From Pyrocephalus nanus (Eukaryota > Chordata > Aves > Passeriformes > Tyrannidae): a stretch of DNA of 64,000 nt. Where the stretch lies: assembly GCA_038380795.1 (NCBI GenBank), contig CM076276.1, positions 15,700,001 to 15,764,000 of the forward strand, read 5' to 3'. Numbering within the stretch: the first letter of the stretch is position 1; each line of letters begins with the position of its first letter. Position numbers and translations under genes: made by a program. Positions 36,955 to 47,954 of the stretch are shown piece after piece. The notes under the pieces are model-generated. The model was not told the DNA's origin. It saw nothing but the letters and a program-made list of their open reading frames with translations, and did no database searches.

Positions 36955-37198
36955 GCCTGCAAGAAAGATGGAGAGGAACTTTTTACAAGAGCATGTAGTG
37001 ACAAGAGAAGAGGGAATGGCTTCAAACTGTCAGAGAGTCGGTTTAGATGGAATATTAGGAAATAATTCTCCCCTGTGAGGGTGGGAAGGCCTGGCACAGG
37101 TAGCCCAGAGAAGCTGTGGCTGCTCCATCCCTGGAAGCGTCCAAGGCCAGGTTGAACAGGGCTTGGAGCAGCCTGGGCTGGTGGAAGGTGTCCCTGCT
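36955..37198 (+). mobile_element. CR1 LINE 3' fragment lacking its end
   Basis: Plus-strand CR1 from GACAAGAGAAGAGGGAATGG through GTCGGTTTAGATGGAATATT, CCCAGAGAAGCTGTGGCTGC and AAGCGTCCAAGGCCAGGTTG to GGTGGAAGGTGTCCCTGC. The terminal about 60 bp are missing, cut off by an AT-rich unique block. Confidence 0.92.
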
Positions 37199-37199
37199 G

Positions 37200-37530
37200 T
37201 GCTGCTGCTCTCGCTTTGCTGAATTAAAGTTTCAGCTTCTTTAATAACCTGCAGGTCCGCTGGAAAACTGCGATGAGTGGCATCAAGAAGCAACTCGGTA
37301 AGTTTATTTTGATGAAATACAATAATTATCATGCTTAGCAGCTGTTGCTATTTAAAATAAGAAAAAACGGGGCTTGCATTGAAAATGTTTTGTAAACCAT
37401 GTGCACCAACAATCTGTTCCAATGAAACCAGCCATTATGGAAACGGTATAATAGCAGGAGCTCATTATGGAAAGTTAAATTGCAAATCATATTTTGTTTC
37501 AAATGAGCTGGATGAATGCATAATTTGCCT
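37200..37530. promoter_or_regulatory. AT-rich candidate conserved element with exon-like core
   Basis: About 330 bp of low-GC, low-repeat sequence set between a CR1 copy and GC-rich DNA. It contains CATTATGGAAA twice, at 37433-37443 and 37463-37473, plus an exon-like segment listed next. Candidate enhancer or non-coding transcript; conservation cannot be tested here. Confidence 0.35.
37255..37297 (+). other. Candidate 43-nt exon with strong splice sites
   Basis: Flanked by TTAATAACCTGCAG and a perfect GTAAGT donor at 37298. One frame reads VRWKTAMSGIKKQL. It could be an exon of an unannotated lncRNA or of a 5' extension of RBBP6, or a chance pairing of splice motifs. I do not recognise a protein here. 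Confidence 0.2.
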
Positions 37531-37907
37531 CAAAGAAATAGTTTTGTAGTTCTGATCCTCCTGCCAAGAGCTGAAGCTCTCGGGCTGCAGCTGCCGGAGC
37601 GGCCTCATTGTCCATCTCAAACTGCAGGAAGTTTTGGTTTCAAAGGAAGATTTGAAGAGAGAAAGGGGGCAAAAAAAAGCGAAGGAATAAAAGCCAGAGC
37701 AGTGGGAGAGCTGGGTTGGTTTCCTCTGTGTGATCCTGGTGCCTGTGGGGCGGGCAGGGCAGGTTCAAAGCAAACCAAGGCCCCGCTGGAGCTGGAGCCA
37801 GACCCCGTGCCCGTGGGCAGAGCCAGGGGCTGTGCCAGGGCTGGCATGTGAGGTGCCACATGCACAGCTAATGGCATTTCCTCGTCATGGGGCGGCCCTG
37901 GGGATGG

Positions 37908-38774
37908 GCAGCAGTGTCACAGGGGCTGTGGTGGCACAGGGGCTGTGGTGGCACAGGGGCAGCAGTGGCACAGGGGCAGCAGTGTCACAGGGGCAGCAGT
38001 GGCACAGGGGCAGCAGTGGCACAGGGGCTGTGGTGGCACAGGGGCAGCAGTGGCACAGGGGCTGTGGTGGCACAGGGGCAGCGGTGGCACAGGGGCTGTG
38101 GTGGCACAGGGGCAGCAGTGTCACAGGGGCAGCAGTGTCACAGGGGCAGCGGTGGCACAGGGGCAGCAGTGGCACAGGGGCTGTGGTGGCACAGGGGCAG
38201 CGGTGGCACAGGGGCTGTGGTGGCACAGGGGCTGTGGTGGCACAGGGGCAGCAGTGGCACAGGGGCTGTGGTGGCACAGGGGCTGTGGTGGCACAGGAGC
38301 AGCGGTGGCACAGGGGCTGTGGTGGCACAGGGGCTGTGGTGGCACAGGGGCTGTGGTGGCACAGGGGCAGCAGTGGCACAGGGGCTGTGGTGGCACAGGG
38401 GCAGCAGTGGCACAGGGGCTGTGGTGGCACAGGGGCTGTGGTGGCACAGGGGCTGTGGTGGCACAGGGGCAGCAGTGGCACAGGGGCTGTGGTGGCACAG
38501 GGGCTGTGGTGGCACAGGGGCAGCAGTGGCACAGGGGCTGTGGTGGCACAGGGGCTGTGGTGGCACAGGGGCAGCGGTGGCACAGGGGCTGTGGTGGCAC
38601 AGGGGCTGTGGTGGCACAGGGGCCGTGGTGGCACAGGGGCCGTGGTGGCACAGGGGCTGTGGTGGCACAGGGGCAGTGGTGGCACAGGGGCTGTGGTGGC
38701 ACAGGGGCAGCGGTGGCACAGGGGCAGCGGTGGCACAGGGGCTGTGGTGGCACAGGGGCAGCGGTGCCACAGCT
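37908..38774. repeat. 17-bp minisatellite, 51 copies
   Basis: Strict 17-bp period with unit starts (C of CTGTGG or CAGCAG) from 37909 to 38759. Main unit types are CTGTGGTGGCACAGGGG, CAGCAGTGGCACAGGGG and CAGCGGTGGCACAGGGG, with minor variants CCGTGG, CAGTGG and GTCACA. Each CTGTGG-type unit has complementary CTGTG and CACAG arms around GTGG. All reading frames are open because the unit lacks stops. Confidence 0.97.
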
Positions 38775-40949
38775 CAGGGTGTGGGCAGCTGGCCAAGCCC
38801 GGCTCCTCTGCCATGGGGGGCTGTGGCCAAGCCCAGGAGCTGCCTGGAACCCGCAGGACACGCGGGGTGGGAGATGCTCACCACAGGCCATCGTCCCTTT
38901 GGGCAGGGCACACGTCCCAGCTGCACCACGGCCCCCTGCCAGAGTCACTCCCAGCTGTGGTGGCTCTGCAGGACGGAGGAGCTGCCCCTGTGCTCTCCCG
39001 CTCTCCTGTCCCCGCTCTGGGGCTGCTCTGGTGTCCCCCGGCCCCGCTGCCGCATCCAGCCCAGCCCAGAGGCAGTCTCATTAAATATTAAACCCCGCAG
39101 CTGCAGCGGTGCTGGGGGGTGGGTAAAGACAGCACAAGCAATTTGCAATTAAAATGTGTTTATCTTAGGAAAGAAGTCCCGGAAAATTGTAATTAAAATG
39201 TTTATACAAAGGGCAGGATCTCATAGCCTGAGTCTTCAGAAACTTCCTCAGTGAGGCCAGCAGTGGCACTGGTGAAGCTGTCACAGGGTAAATGGGAGCC
39301 GTGGCTCTGGGTGGTGCTGAGGACCCAGGATGCTGGTGGGATGGTGGGGAACCGTGTCCAGCACGCCTGGAGCAGCCCCACGAGCTTTGTAGGATGAAAG
39401 CCCTCAGCCATGCACCGTGCCCAGAGGATGCAGGAGGGTACCCGTGGATGCAGGATGGCAGCAGTGGATGCAGCTCCTCCTTGGGTCACATCACTGACAG
39501 GCACAACCAGGGTGGCCAGGATGGCTCCTGGCAAATCCCTACTGAGCTGTCCCTTTCTCCAGCACCACCCCCATCCCCAGTCCTCTTGGGGTGTTTTTGT
39601 GCATTTCCAAGTTTATTTTTCCTCCAAGTAGGAGCTTCCCTGGCAAAGCAGGTAATATGAAAACAGCTCCTGATTTGGGAGCTTGTAAATCACAGTCCCA
39701 AGCCCCCCTTTTTGCTGGTCCTGCAGCAGCAAGGTCTGGGCTGAGAGTCTGAATTTGAACTCCTCTTCATATTTATTTCACAGTGATAGGAAAAAAAAAA
39801 TAGATAGAAGAAAGGCATTAAGCTGGCTCTGAGTGAGTGGAGAAGCCATAAATCACTCTCAGAGCATGTCCCAGAGGCTCTCACCTCAGGGTTCAAGTGC
39901 CTTTTAACCTCTCAGATCATGGAAACCCTGCAGCCAGTGCTGCTGGGCTCCAAAAGGTGCCTTTGGGGCAGTTTTTCTCAGCCAAGGAAGAAGAGATGAA
40001 GTGAGTGCTCTGCCCTGCTGCCCCTGTCCCAGCCTGTCCCTTCAGCAGCTTGGGCTGCAGCCTCTCCTGGCTCTTCTCCCATTCCTCGCTCTGATCCAGG
40101 ACTCAGGGGATCTCTGGGGTGCTGGAGCTGCCCTTGCCGTGGGTTTGCTGAGCCTACCAGGATGTCAGGGCATAAAACCCAGCACAGAAAAAATGACACT
40201 AAACAACAGTGAAAGAAATAATTTATTTCCTTATCTTCTGTGTTCTGGATTGAAGGAAAATCCCCACAACTCCAGCAATTCAACTTTTCCTGCCAAGCCA
40301 CAAAGCGACAGGCACTTCATTAGCTTAGATCATCACTGCTCGGAATGTAATCATCTTTAAAATGATAAAAAATGTAAACCCCACTGATCAGAGGTGACCA
40401 AGGGCTCTGCACATCCAGCATCCCCCTTCCAGCACCCTGGGGTGCTCCCTGCTCTGCCTAGCCTGGAATCATTGGGTAAGTGCTTCCCACCCCTGGGTGC
40501 CAGGGATGTCACTGAGCAGCCAGACCTGTCCTGGTGCTCCCACCTTTCCACCTGCCCTCTCCAGGTAAGCAGCTCTGAGGAGGGACTGGGAAGCAGGAGC
40601 CTTTCCCAGCAGCACAACAAGGAGCACACAGTTGGATTGGGAGCTGTGCTGGACACCACATGGAGCCCACGGGCTGGGCTGGGCTGGTGGGTGTAGTCAT
40701 GGGATGGAGCAGAGAGGTCAGGATGGAGAGGAAAGGTCAGGACAGTGCCCAGGAGGCTGCAAATCAACCACAGCTCTGCACCCGCTCCACACTCACGAGT
40801 GGAGCCCATCAAATCTGCTGCTGCACAAGGAATGCCCAAAGCAGCACGAAGTGAAACAAGTGTGAAATCTGCTTGCAGGTCTGGTCAGAGCTGCTGGACC
40901 CGGGCAGTGGGATAGCCGGGATTCGGAGGGGGCTCTGCCAAGGCTTTGT

Positions 40950-41160
40950 TGAATATTCATCTCTAGGAAATGGTTATTCATGAGCACAATGAAGATTATC
41001 GTCCTGAATTCCGAACAGCTCAGCCCAGCTCCCGTTTGATGTGGCAAGGCTCTTGCAGTGTATTTGCATTTGAGAAAGCATTACTACTTTTGATGAGGAG
41101 AAGGATTACAGGAGAAATCTGCATAAATTTATTGGCAAGTGTCGTTTAGCGTGTGTCCGA
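40950..41160. promoter_or_regulatory. AT-rich island with POU octamer
   Basis: Low-GC block with paired TTCAT words near 40956 and 40977, and ATTTGCAT octamer at 41062-41069. Regulatory function is inferred from composition and motifs only. Confidence 0.25.
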
Positions 41161-42280
41161 GCACAATTCATCAGCGGTCGCTGTGCAGCCCGGCTGACTC
41201 ACACAGGGCCGGGGCTCTTCAGCAGACAGATAAATAACCCCTGGGACAAAATTACCTCATGGATATGAAGTCACTACAGTTGCAGGTGAGCAGAGCCTGC
41301 TTGGGGCAGATCCTCAGGGAACACCAGTCCTGGGGGCATGAGCGATGGGAAATGTGAATCCCAGGGATGCTCAGTGCTCTCCCCCTGCCTGCTGAGCTTC
41401 TCCCAGCTCTACCCGTGTGCCACTAGCCTGCCCAGCACCACAGCCTCTCCATCTGCCTCCAGCACTGCTCTCTCCTGGCACAGAAACACACCCAAGATTT
41501 ATCCCAGCTGCCTCTCTGGATGTTGGGGACGTCCTTGTGCTCCCACTTCCCCCCCCAGAAGCCCCCAGAAGCCTGGCTGCTGTTGGGAGCACCAAGGGAC
41601 CTGCAGCAACCCCCTCAGAAAGGGTTTCCTTGCAAAGCATCACCTTTGTGCCCACAGGCCCCTTCAGGGCTCTGTCTGGGTTCATTCCACAGCTGCTGGT
41701 GCTGTTGTGTCCTTGATTAACTCTCCCAAGTGATGTGCTCATCCACAGCGCTGCGTCCAGCTGTGGCTTTGATCTCGGATTTCCCTGGGTGATGTCAGGA
41801 TGTTAAACATGTTAGCTGGTGGATGTTGGCTGTGACAGGATGAGGACTTTCTCACAGGCAGCACCTGCCACAGCATCTGTGGAAAGCTCAGAGCTGGTCC
41901 TGCTAAACCAGAACGTCAGTCCCAGCACTGAGCTGGAGCTGGATGTCCATGTCCACCCCCACAGACACCAGTCCCTTTTGCCAGCAGTGCCCATCCCCAC
42001 AGTCCTCGTGGTGTTTTAATCATGATTCCAGCCTGGCAGAGGTGAAGGTCACCACAGCAACTGCCTGGAATGTGATAAACATGAGGGCATTGGATCTCCT
42101 GCCCCACAGCCATCCTGCCACTCTCCATAGGAGGAACATCCTGGGAGGATTGGGAGAGCAGCTCCGGGCAGGGATTAGGGAGCTGAATCTCAAGAACCAG
42201 CCAGTCATTGGCTTTCTTTACTGGATTTTCCACAAATACAACAAAATAGACCCAAACTCCCTGTGCTGGGGAGGAGGGAC

Positions 42281-42500
42281 TGGGCACATCTTCATCACAC
42301 CTGCTCCGTGTCCCTTCCTGGGCACATCTTCATCACACCTGCTCCGTGTCCCTTCCTGGGCACATCTTCATCACACCTGCTCCGTGTCCCTTCCTGGGCA
42401 CATCTTCATCACACCTGCTCCGTGTCCCTTCCTGGGCACATCTTCATCACACCTGCTCCGTGTCCCTTCCTGGGCACATCTTCATCACACCTGCTCCGTG
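42281..42500. repeat. 38-bp minisatellite, about 5.8 copies
   Basis: TGGGCACATC starts at 42281, 42319, 42357, 42395, 42433 and 42471, with nearly identical 38-bp units and the last one partial. Reading frames across it (HLHHTCSVSLPG) follow from the repeat and are not a protein. Confidence 0.97.
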
Positions 42501-42699
42501 GTTCACAGTGTGACCTTGGCAGTGTCCCTTCCTGGCAATTCAGCCTGCTCTGAACTCCAGCCCTGGGAAGGCTGGGGGCTGATGCCAAACCCCAGCACCC
42601 CCAGCCTGGGAACACCTCCTAGCTGTGGGATATCCATGTCTGCAGTGATTTCTGCTTCCACACATCTCTCAGAGCAAGCAAACGCCTGTTCCATCCCAA

Positions 42700-42830
42700 C
42701 TGTCTGATACGCCTTATCACCGTGTTAGCAATTAATATTAGCATGGTAGAAATTGCTAATTTGTGATATACAATAATTAGAATTCAATTTAATTGCTCTC
42801 AAACTCTGCATACAAATGTGGCTTCCACTC
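42700..42830. promoter_or_regulatory. AT-rich island with TAAT-core clusters
   Basis: Dense ATTA/TTAAT and AATTAG words between two minisatellites. It may be a homeodomain-binding element or simple AT-rich background. Confidence 0.18.
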
Positions 42831-43231
42831 CCTGGGTTAGGAAGAACAACAGAGGAGGAGAACTCATCCTTGATGGCACGGGTGAAACCAGCACAGCCCA
42901 CTGGGGCTCGGCAGCCTGAGCAGGGTGTCCCCCCCTCTGGGAGGATGGGAGAGCTGGGAAAAGCAGAACAGCATTGCTGGGTGCTGGGCCTGCTGCCAGG
43001 ATGGGTGCTGTGGGAGCACAGGTGGGCTGGATCAGGGCAGGCAGTGCCCAGGGCTCACCTGTGCTCACTGCAGCAGAGGATGGGGTTTTCTTCTGGAAAC
43101 AGCAGAGGCTTCAGGAACCACCACAGGTACCAAAAAGAAATAAAAATGAGGGAAGCAAAGAGGGTTTTCCAGTGTTCAGTGCCCCCCGAGCTGTGTTGGT
43201 GCTGCCTCAGGCTGAGCTTGCAGTGGGTGCA

Positions 43232-43340
43232 GCAGAGGGTGAGGGCACAGCCAGGAGAGAGGATGGGCAGAGGGTGAGGGCACAGCCAGGAGAGAGGATG
43301 GGCAGAGGGTGAGGGCACAGCCAGGAGAGAGGATGGGCAG
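43232..43340. repeat. 35-bp minisatellite, three copies
   Basis: GCAGAGGGTGAGGGCACAGC units start at 43232, 43267 and 43302, with a partial fourth at 43337; the copies are essentially identical. Confidence 0.95.
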
Positions 43341-44954
43341 AGGGAAGTCCTGGAGGGGGGGACTCGGAGAGGCTCAAGGTACAGGGCAGGTACGAGCTGC
43401 ACACAGGGAAATACCAAAGTAATTCCCACAGGGAAGATGTTACCTCTGCACAACACCAGTCAAACCAGGAGCATCCTGAGGCCAGTACTGGTGTCTCTGC
43501 TCCCAGCAAGGTGCTGAGAAGCTGCAGAGTCCTGGCAGGAGCTGTGAGAGCTGCTGGAGGGCTGGAAGTGTGCCCTGGGGTCAAAGCTAAGGAGGTGAGT
43601 CACGAAGGGGGTGAGAGATCACGCCCTTGTGGTCTCTGAGCACGGTGTGGGAAGTTTCGGTGATTGATGGCATAAGCAGTTGTGTAACTGAGAGTGATTT
43701 CAGCTGGGAATACAATACACATTTAACAAAGGGAGAAATTAAACTGGGAACAATTTACTATGGATGTGGAGAAGGTTTTAAAATGAAGCAGACAAATAAT
43801 GCTGAATTTCAGCTTGCCCTTGCTGAGGGTGCTGTGCCAGGCATAGGGGGGGCCCGGGGGTCCTGCTTTTGGGGTCTAGAGCTGTGCTGGGGGAGAGAGG
43901 AGACCCCCAGTGCCTCAGGGGAGAGGAGGACCAGGCGGTGCTCACCCACAGGGTAAATGGCTCAGGGGGCAGGAGCCCCCAGGACTGATCAGGGTTGAGA
44001 GCCCTGGCTCAGGGGATGGCTCCCCAAGGTGACACAGGGCTGGTGTGACAAGCAACCCCACAGTGTGTCCTGGAGTGCTCCCACCACGACCTCAGCTCAC
44101 ACGGATTTATCCCCCGTTCTGAGGAGCAGGCACAGAGCAGCAGCACCTGCACAGAGAGAGCTGGATGAGGCCTTATCTCCAAGGGATTAACGGCTGCTGG
44201 TGACTCACAATGAAGATGACTCAAAGACAGGCAGGATCCAGGGATAAAGTCAGCGACAGTCCCATCACCAGCCAATTCCACAAAGTCAGCAGCGTCTCCT
44301 GAGCGATTAGAGCAGCGGTGCAGGGAGCTGCAGAGCAGAGCTGCTCTGTTTTGGCTCCCCAGCCCTGATCCCCGGTGCCTGCAGCCGGTGATAGCTGCTG
44401 AGTGCAGCCAGCCGGGCTGGGAGGGGGGCTCTGGGGGACAGCGAGAAGGGGCCTTTGATCCCTCTAATTAACTCTGATTGAAAATGTATTGAGCAGCTAA
44501 GAATGAGGAGGGAAGCTGGGGCTGCTTTGATGTGAGTGGGTGCAGGGACGTGGCCAAGAGGCTGCAGAGAGGGCAGGGATTAAGGAAGGCAAGGAAAGGG
44601 CCTGGAGCAGAAGGGGCTGAGGGGATGGACACACTGGTGCTCCCACAGGAGATCCCGGGGAGCTGGTGGCACTGGGACCAGCACAGGAGCTGCCAAGTGC
44701 CCAAGTGTGGTGCTCTCTGAGCACTTGAGGGGGGCACTGGGACCAGGCACATGTGTGGGGATGCACTGGGTGTGAACTGTCATTGGTCTGACTACTAGAC
44801 ATGACTGTGGGATATCCAGGGGATGTTTCCTGCCCTTCTGAATGGAAACGACCACCCAAAACAAGCACCAGAGGGGTGCTTGTAGGTGCTTGCAGCCTGG
44901 AGAAGAGAAGGCTTCAGGAAGACCTTCGAGCCCCTTCCAGTGCCTAAAGGGGCT

Positions 44955-45470
44955 CCAGGAGAGCTGGAGAGGGACTTTGGGCAAGGGCCTGGAGGGACAG
45001 GACACAGGGAATGGCTTCCCACTGCCAGAGGGCAGGGATAGGTGGGATACTGGGAAGAAATTCCTCCCTGGGAGGGTGGGCAGGCCCTGGCACAGGTTAC
45101 CCAGAGAAGCTGTGGCTGCTCCATCCCTGGGAGTGTCCAAGGCCAGGCTGGACGGGGGTTGGAGCAACCTGGGCTGGTGGAAGATGTCCCTGGGCTGGTG
45201 GAAGGTGTCCCTGGGCCGGTGGAAGGTGTCCCAGGGCCGGTGGAAGGTGTCCCTGGGCCGGTGGAAGGTGTCCCTGGGCTGGTGGAAGATGTCCCTGGGC
45301 TGGTGGAAGGTGTCCCTGGGCCGGTGGAAGGTGTCCCTGGGCCGGTGGAAGGTGTCCCTGGGCCGGTGGAAGGTGTCCCTGGGCCGGTGGAAGGTGTCCC
45401 TGGGCTGGTGGAAGGTGTCCCTGGGCTGGTGGAAGGTGTCCCTGCCCATGGCCGGGAGCCGCCGGTCCCT
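44955..45470 (+). mobile_element. CR1 LINE 3' fragment carrying an internal array
   Basis: Plus-strand CR1: GGGACTTTGGGCAAGGGCCT, GGGATACTGGGAAGAAATTC, CCCAGAGAAGCTGTGGCTGC, GGGAGTGTCCAAGGCCAGGC, then the GGGCTGGTGGAAGGTGTCCC box is expanded 13-fold before TGCCCATGGCCGGG resumes. The normal terminus after this point is absent. Confidence 0.92.
45171..45443. repeat. 21-bp array derived from the CR1 3' region, 13 copies
   Basis: Units of GGGCTGGTGGAAGGTGTCCC plus T start every 21 bp from 45171 to 45423. Units are GCTGG or GCCGG types, and units 1 and 6 both carry GAAGATG. The first ten units read T-T-C-C-C twice, a 105-bp higher-order duplication. The single-copy version of the unit is present in other CR1 copies in this window. 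Confidence 0.95.
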
Positions 45471-46954
45471 CTCCCGGTGCTAAAATGACCTCTAGTGGCA
45501 GGCGGGGACGGGGGCGGCGGGTGCGTTTTCTTTTTTTAAAAAAATAAGCTAAAATAAAGAGTGAATCGCGTCGGGCTCCTTCTCTCCCCAGACGGCAATG
45601 GCCAGCTGATTTTCCTCTTGCTCTGGCTTTTTGAGTAAGTTCTCTTGGATTATTACAGAAAAAGTTACTTTTACTCTGAATACTGTTCAGGCAGGGAGGC
45701 ATTTGTCCTGCTACACCTCTCCTGATTCATTCTGTGAGGAGGAATGAGCTCTCATCTTCTTTCTGACTCGTTGATAGGGTAAATCTTCTTCTCCTTAGTA
45801 CCAAGAGTAATAAATTCAAGCTGCAAAGGGGCTGTCCAGGGCTGTCCTGGCTGCACAGGCAGAAAGTGCTGGTGCCAAACAGGGCAGAGGGAATTAGGAG
45901 CCCAAATTTACAGGCTGAGGGAGGCACGATCCAGAGCCTGGGAAGCCTCTGGGGCAGGCTGGCACTGCCACCTCACACTGGCTTAATTACTGTTGGAGAA
46001 GCAATTCACAGATGAAAAACACAAACATGTCACCCTCCCAGTGAACAGGTTGGTCAGGAAGCGGCCTGCCCCATGGAAATGCTTTGCTGGATGTTCCCTG
46101 ATGGCCTCAGAGGGTGTATTTCTGCTGCACTGGGGTAGTTTAGTTCCCATGCTACATCACAAGGAGCTGTAGGGACAAGGTATCCCAAAACATCTGAGCA
46201 TTATCTGATCTGCAAGAGCAGCACCAGCTCAGGGGCAGAGTCGAGTGCCAGCATGACATTCCCCCAGCCCAGTTAGCTGCCTTTGTTTGCCACTCTCCAG
46301 GCTCCAAGGTTTGGTCACTGTGCTCAAATTGTAGTAGTTTATCCACAGGAATGAACTGGTGTGGTGTTGGTGGGAAGGGTTTGGTGTGTGCTGGTGGAGC
46401 AAAGCAGAAGAGAGAGGGAGAAGAGGAGAGTCAGAGATTTGGGGCTCATTTTTTCAGTGCATTAATGCAGAGTCATCCTTAATTAAAGCTGAGCTTCACC
46501 CAGTGCCTGCCCACATCACGGGGTGACCTCAGGCTGCAGGGATGACACCAAGCTGGGGCTCAGGGAGCAATGTGGACATTCCAGCACAACTGGCCTGTGC
46601 TGAGCTGGGCTCTCGGATTGCCCAAGCCCTGAGTGCTTGGGGCAAGGCAGGTTCCTCTCCCCTTGCACTGAGCTCACGGCTGAGGTCCATAAAAACCGGG
46701 GGGAAAGTACAGTCATGGCTGCTGACAAACAAACTGGAGAAGGAAATGCAGATCCACACCTTCCCAGCCTGCCTGTCTGCGTGTCCTTTCCCAACAACCC
46801 TGCCCGTGGGGCTGGGAAGCTGCAGAAGGGATTTGTGCTGCCTGGTTCTGAGGGGGTTTGTTTGTTTCTTTTCGCATTGTTCAGCCTTACCACAGGTAGA
46901 GTTCCACGTCAGCCCTCGGTCTAAGGCTTCAGACTGAATGTCACAGCTTTCAAC

Positions 46955-47183
46955 TGACAAAGAGTGGCTTTAGGGGAGATATTGGGAAGAAATTCTTGCC
47001 TGGGAGGGTGGGGAGGCCCTGGCACAGGGTGCCCAGAGAAGCTGTGGCTGCCCCAGCCCAGGTTGGACAGGGCTTGGGGTAACCTGGAATAGTGGAAGGT
47101 GTCCCTGCCCATGGCAGGGGTGGGACTGGATGGGCTTTCAGGAACTCTCCCACCCAAACCATTCTGTTATTCTATGATTCTTG
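46955..47183 (+). mobile_element. CR1 LINE 3' fragment
   Basis: Plus-strand copy from GATATTGGGAAGAAATTCTT through GGTGCCCAGAGAAGCTGTGG and CCCATGGCAGGGGTGGGACT to TTCTGTTATTCTATGATTCTT. It carries an internal deletion (GCTGCCCCAGCCCAGGTTGG, missing the usual TCCCTGGAAGTGTCCAAGG segment) and ends about 350 bp before the RBBP6 CpG island. Confidence 0.93.
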
Positions 47184-47954
47184 AATTCAAGCTCTTGTGT
47201 ATTTGAGAATTGAAGCAGCACAGACCACTGTGCTCTGCCAAAGGTGCTCAGCACAGCAGCTCTGTGCACAGATAAAAGCTGCTTCTAAATCAATAAGTAG
47301 TAAATGAGGTGAAGTTCCCTATGCAGCTTCCAATAATCTGTCATGGGAAAACACTGAAAATCCATTTTACAGCAAAGAGTTTCTCTTTATTGCTCTTCCT
47401 AAACTAATGTGTGAGAATGACCCAAAAATGTGCCAACGGGTTTTAAGTTGTTTTGCAGAGCTTAGAGCACAGTTTACTGCTGAACACACGTGAAAGCGAA
47501 AGAGTTCAAGGTTTCAGAAACACTTTGAAGCTCCAAAAATAGCGCCGGTGGCCCCAGGTGTGCAGGGAACACCGAAACCCAGCACCGCTCTGAGGAACCG
47601 GCCCAGCGCCTGCAGGAGCCAGCGGGGGCTAACAGTGATTTCCCAAAGCGCGAAATGCGGAGGCGGGTACCGGGTCCCGGGTTTGCAATTAGCGTTAATT
47701 AATTAAGATTTCCCCTCCCGCCCGCCCGCCCGCGGGGCTGGCCCGCGCCGCCAGGGGGCGCCCCGGCACGGCGGGGGCGGGGCTGGCGCGATCACGTCAC
47801 GCCGTGTCACGCGCGGCGCCGGGTCACGTGCGAGCGCGGCGGGCGCGGCTGCGCCTGCGCGCTGGGGGCGCTCACGCGGCCCGTGCGGTTGTCGGCCGGG
47901 AAACCCCTCAGCGGGCGCTGAGGGCGGGGGGGCCGCGGCAGCGACCGCGGGCTG

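Larger units (their letters stand above)
33832..47540. other. CACNG3-RBBP6 intergenic region
   Basis: 13.7 kb without a recognisable gene. It contains CR1 fragments, four minisatellites (17, 38, 35 and 21 bp units) clustered between 37.9 and 45.5 kb, one 49-bp duplication and several AT-rich islands. The long ORFs at 37.7-39.1 kb are open in all frames because the 17-bp repeat contains no stop codon; they are not genes. Confidence 0.75.

Noticed and set aside
37273..37297. MSGIKKQ start resembling the N-terminus of PAPSS2
   Set aside because: Only seven residues match and the following sequence diverges immediately; most likely coincidence.
37730..39152. Long ORFs on both strands (up to 453 aa plus, 309 aa minus)
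   Set aside because: They translate the stop-free 17-bp minisatellite; several frames on both strands are open with the same 17-residue periodicity, so no protein is implied.
42281..43340. Regular repeats that could suggest a CRISPR array
   Set aside because: Units are head-to-tail with no unique spacers, and the host is a vertebrate; they are minisatellites.
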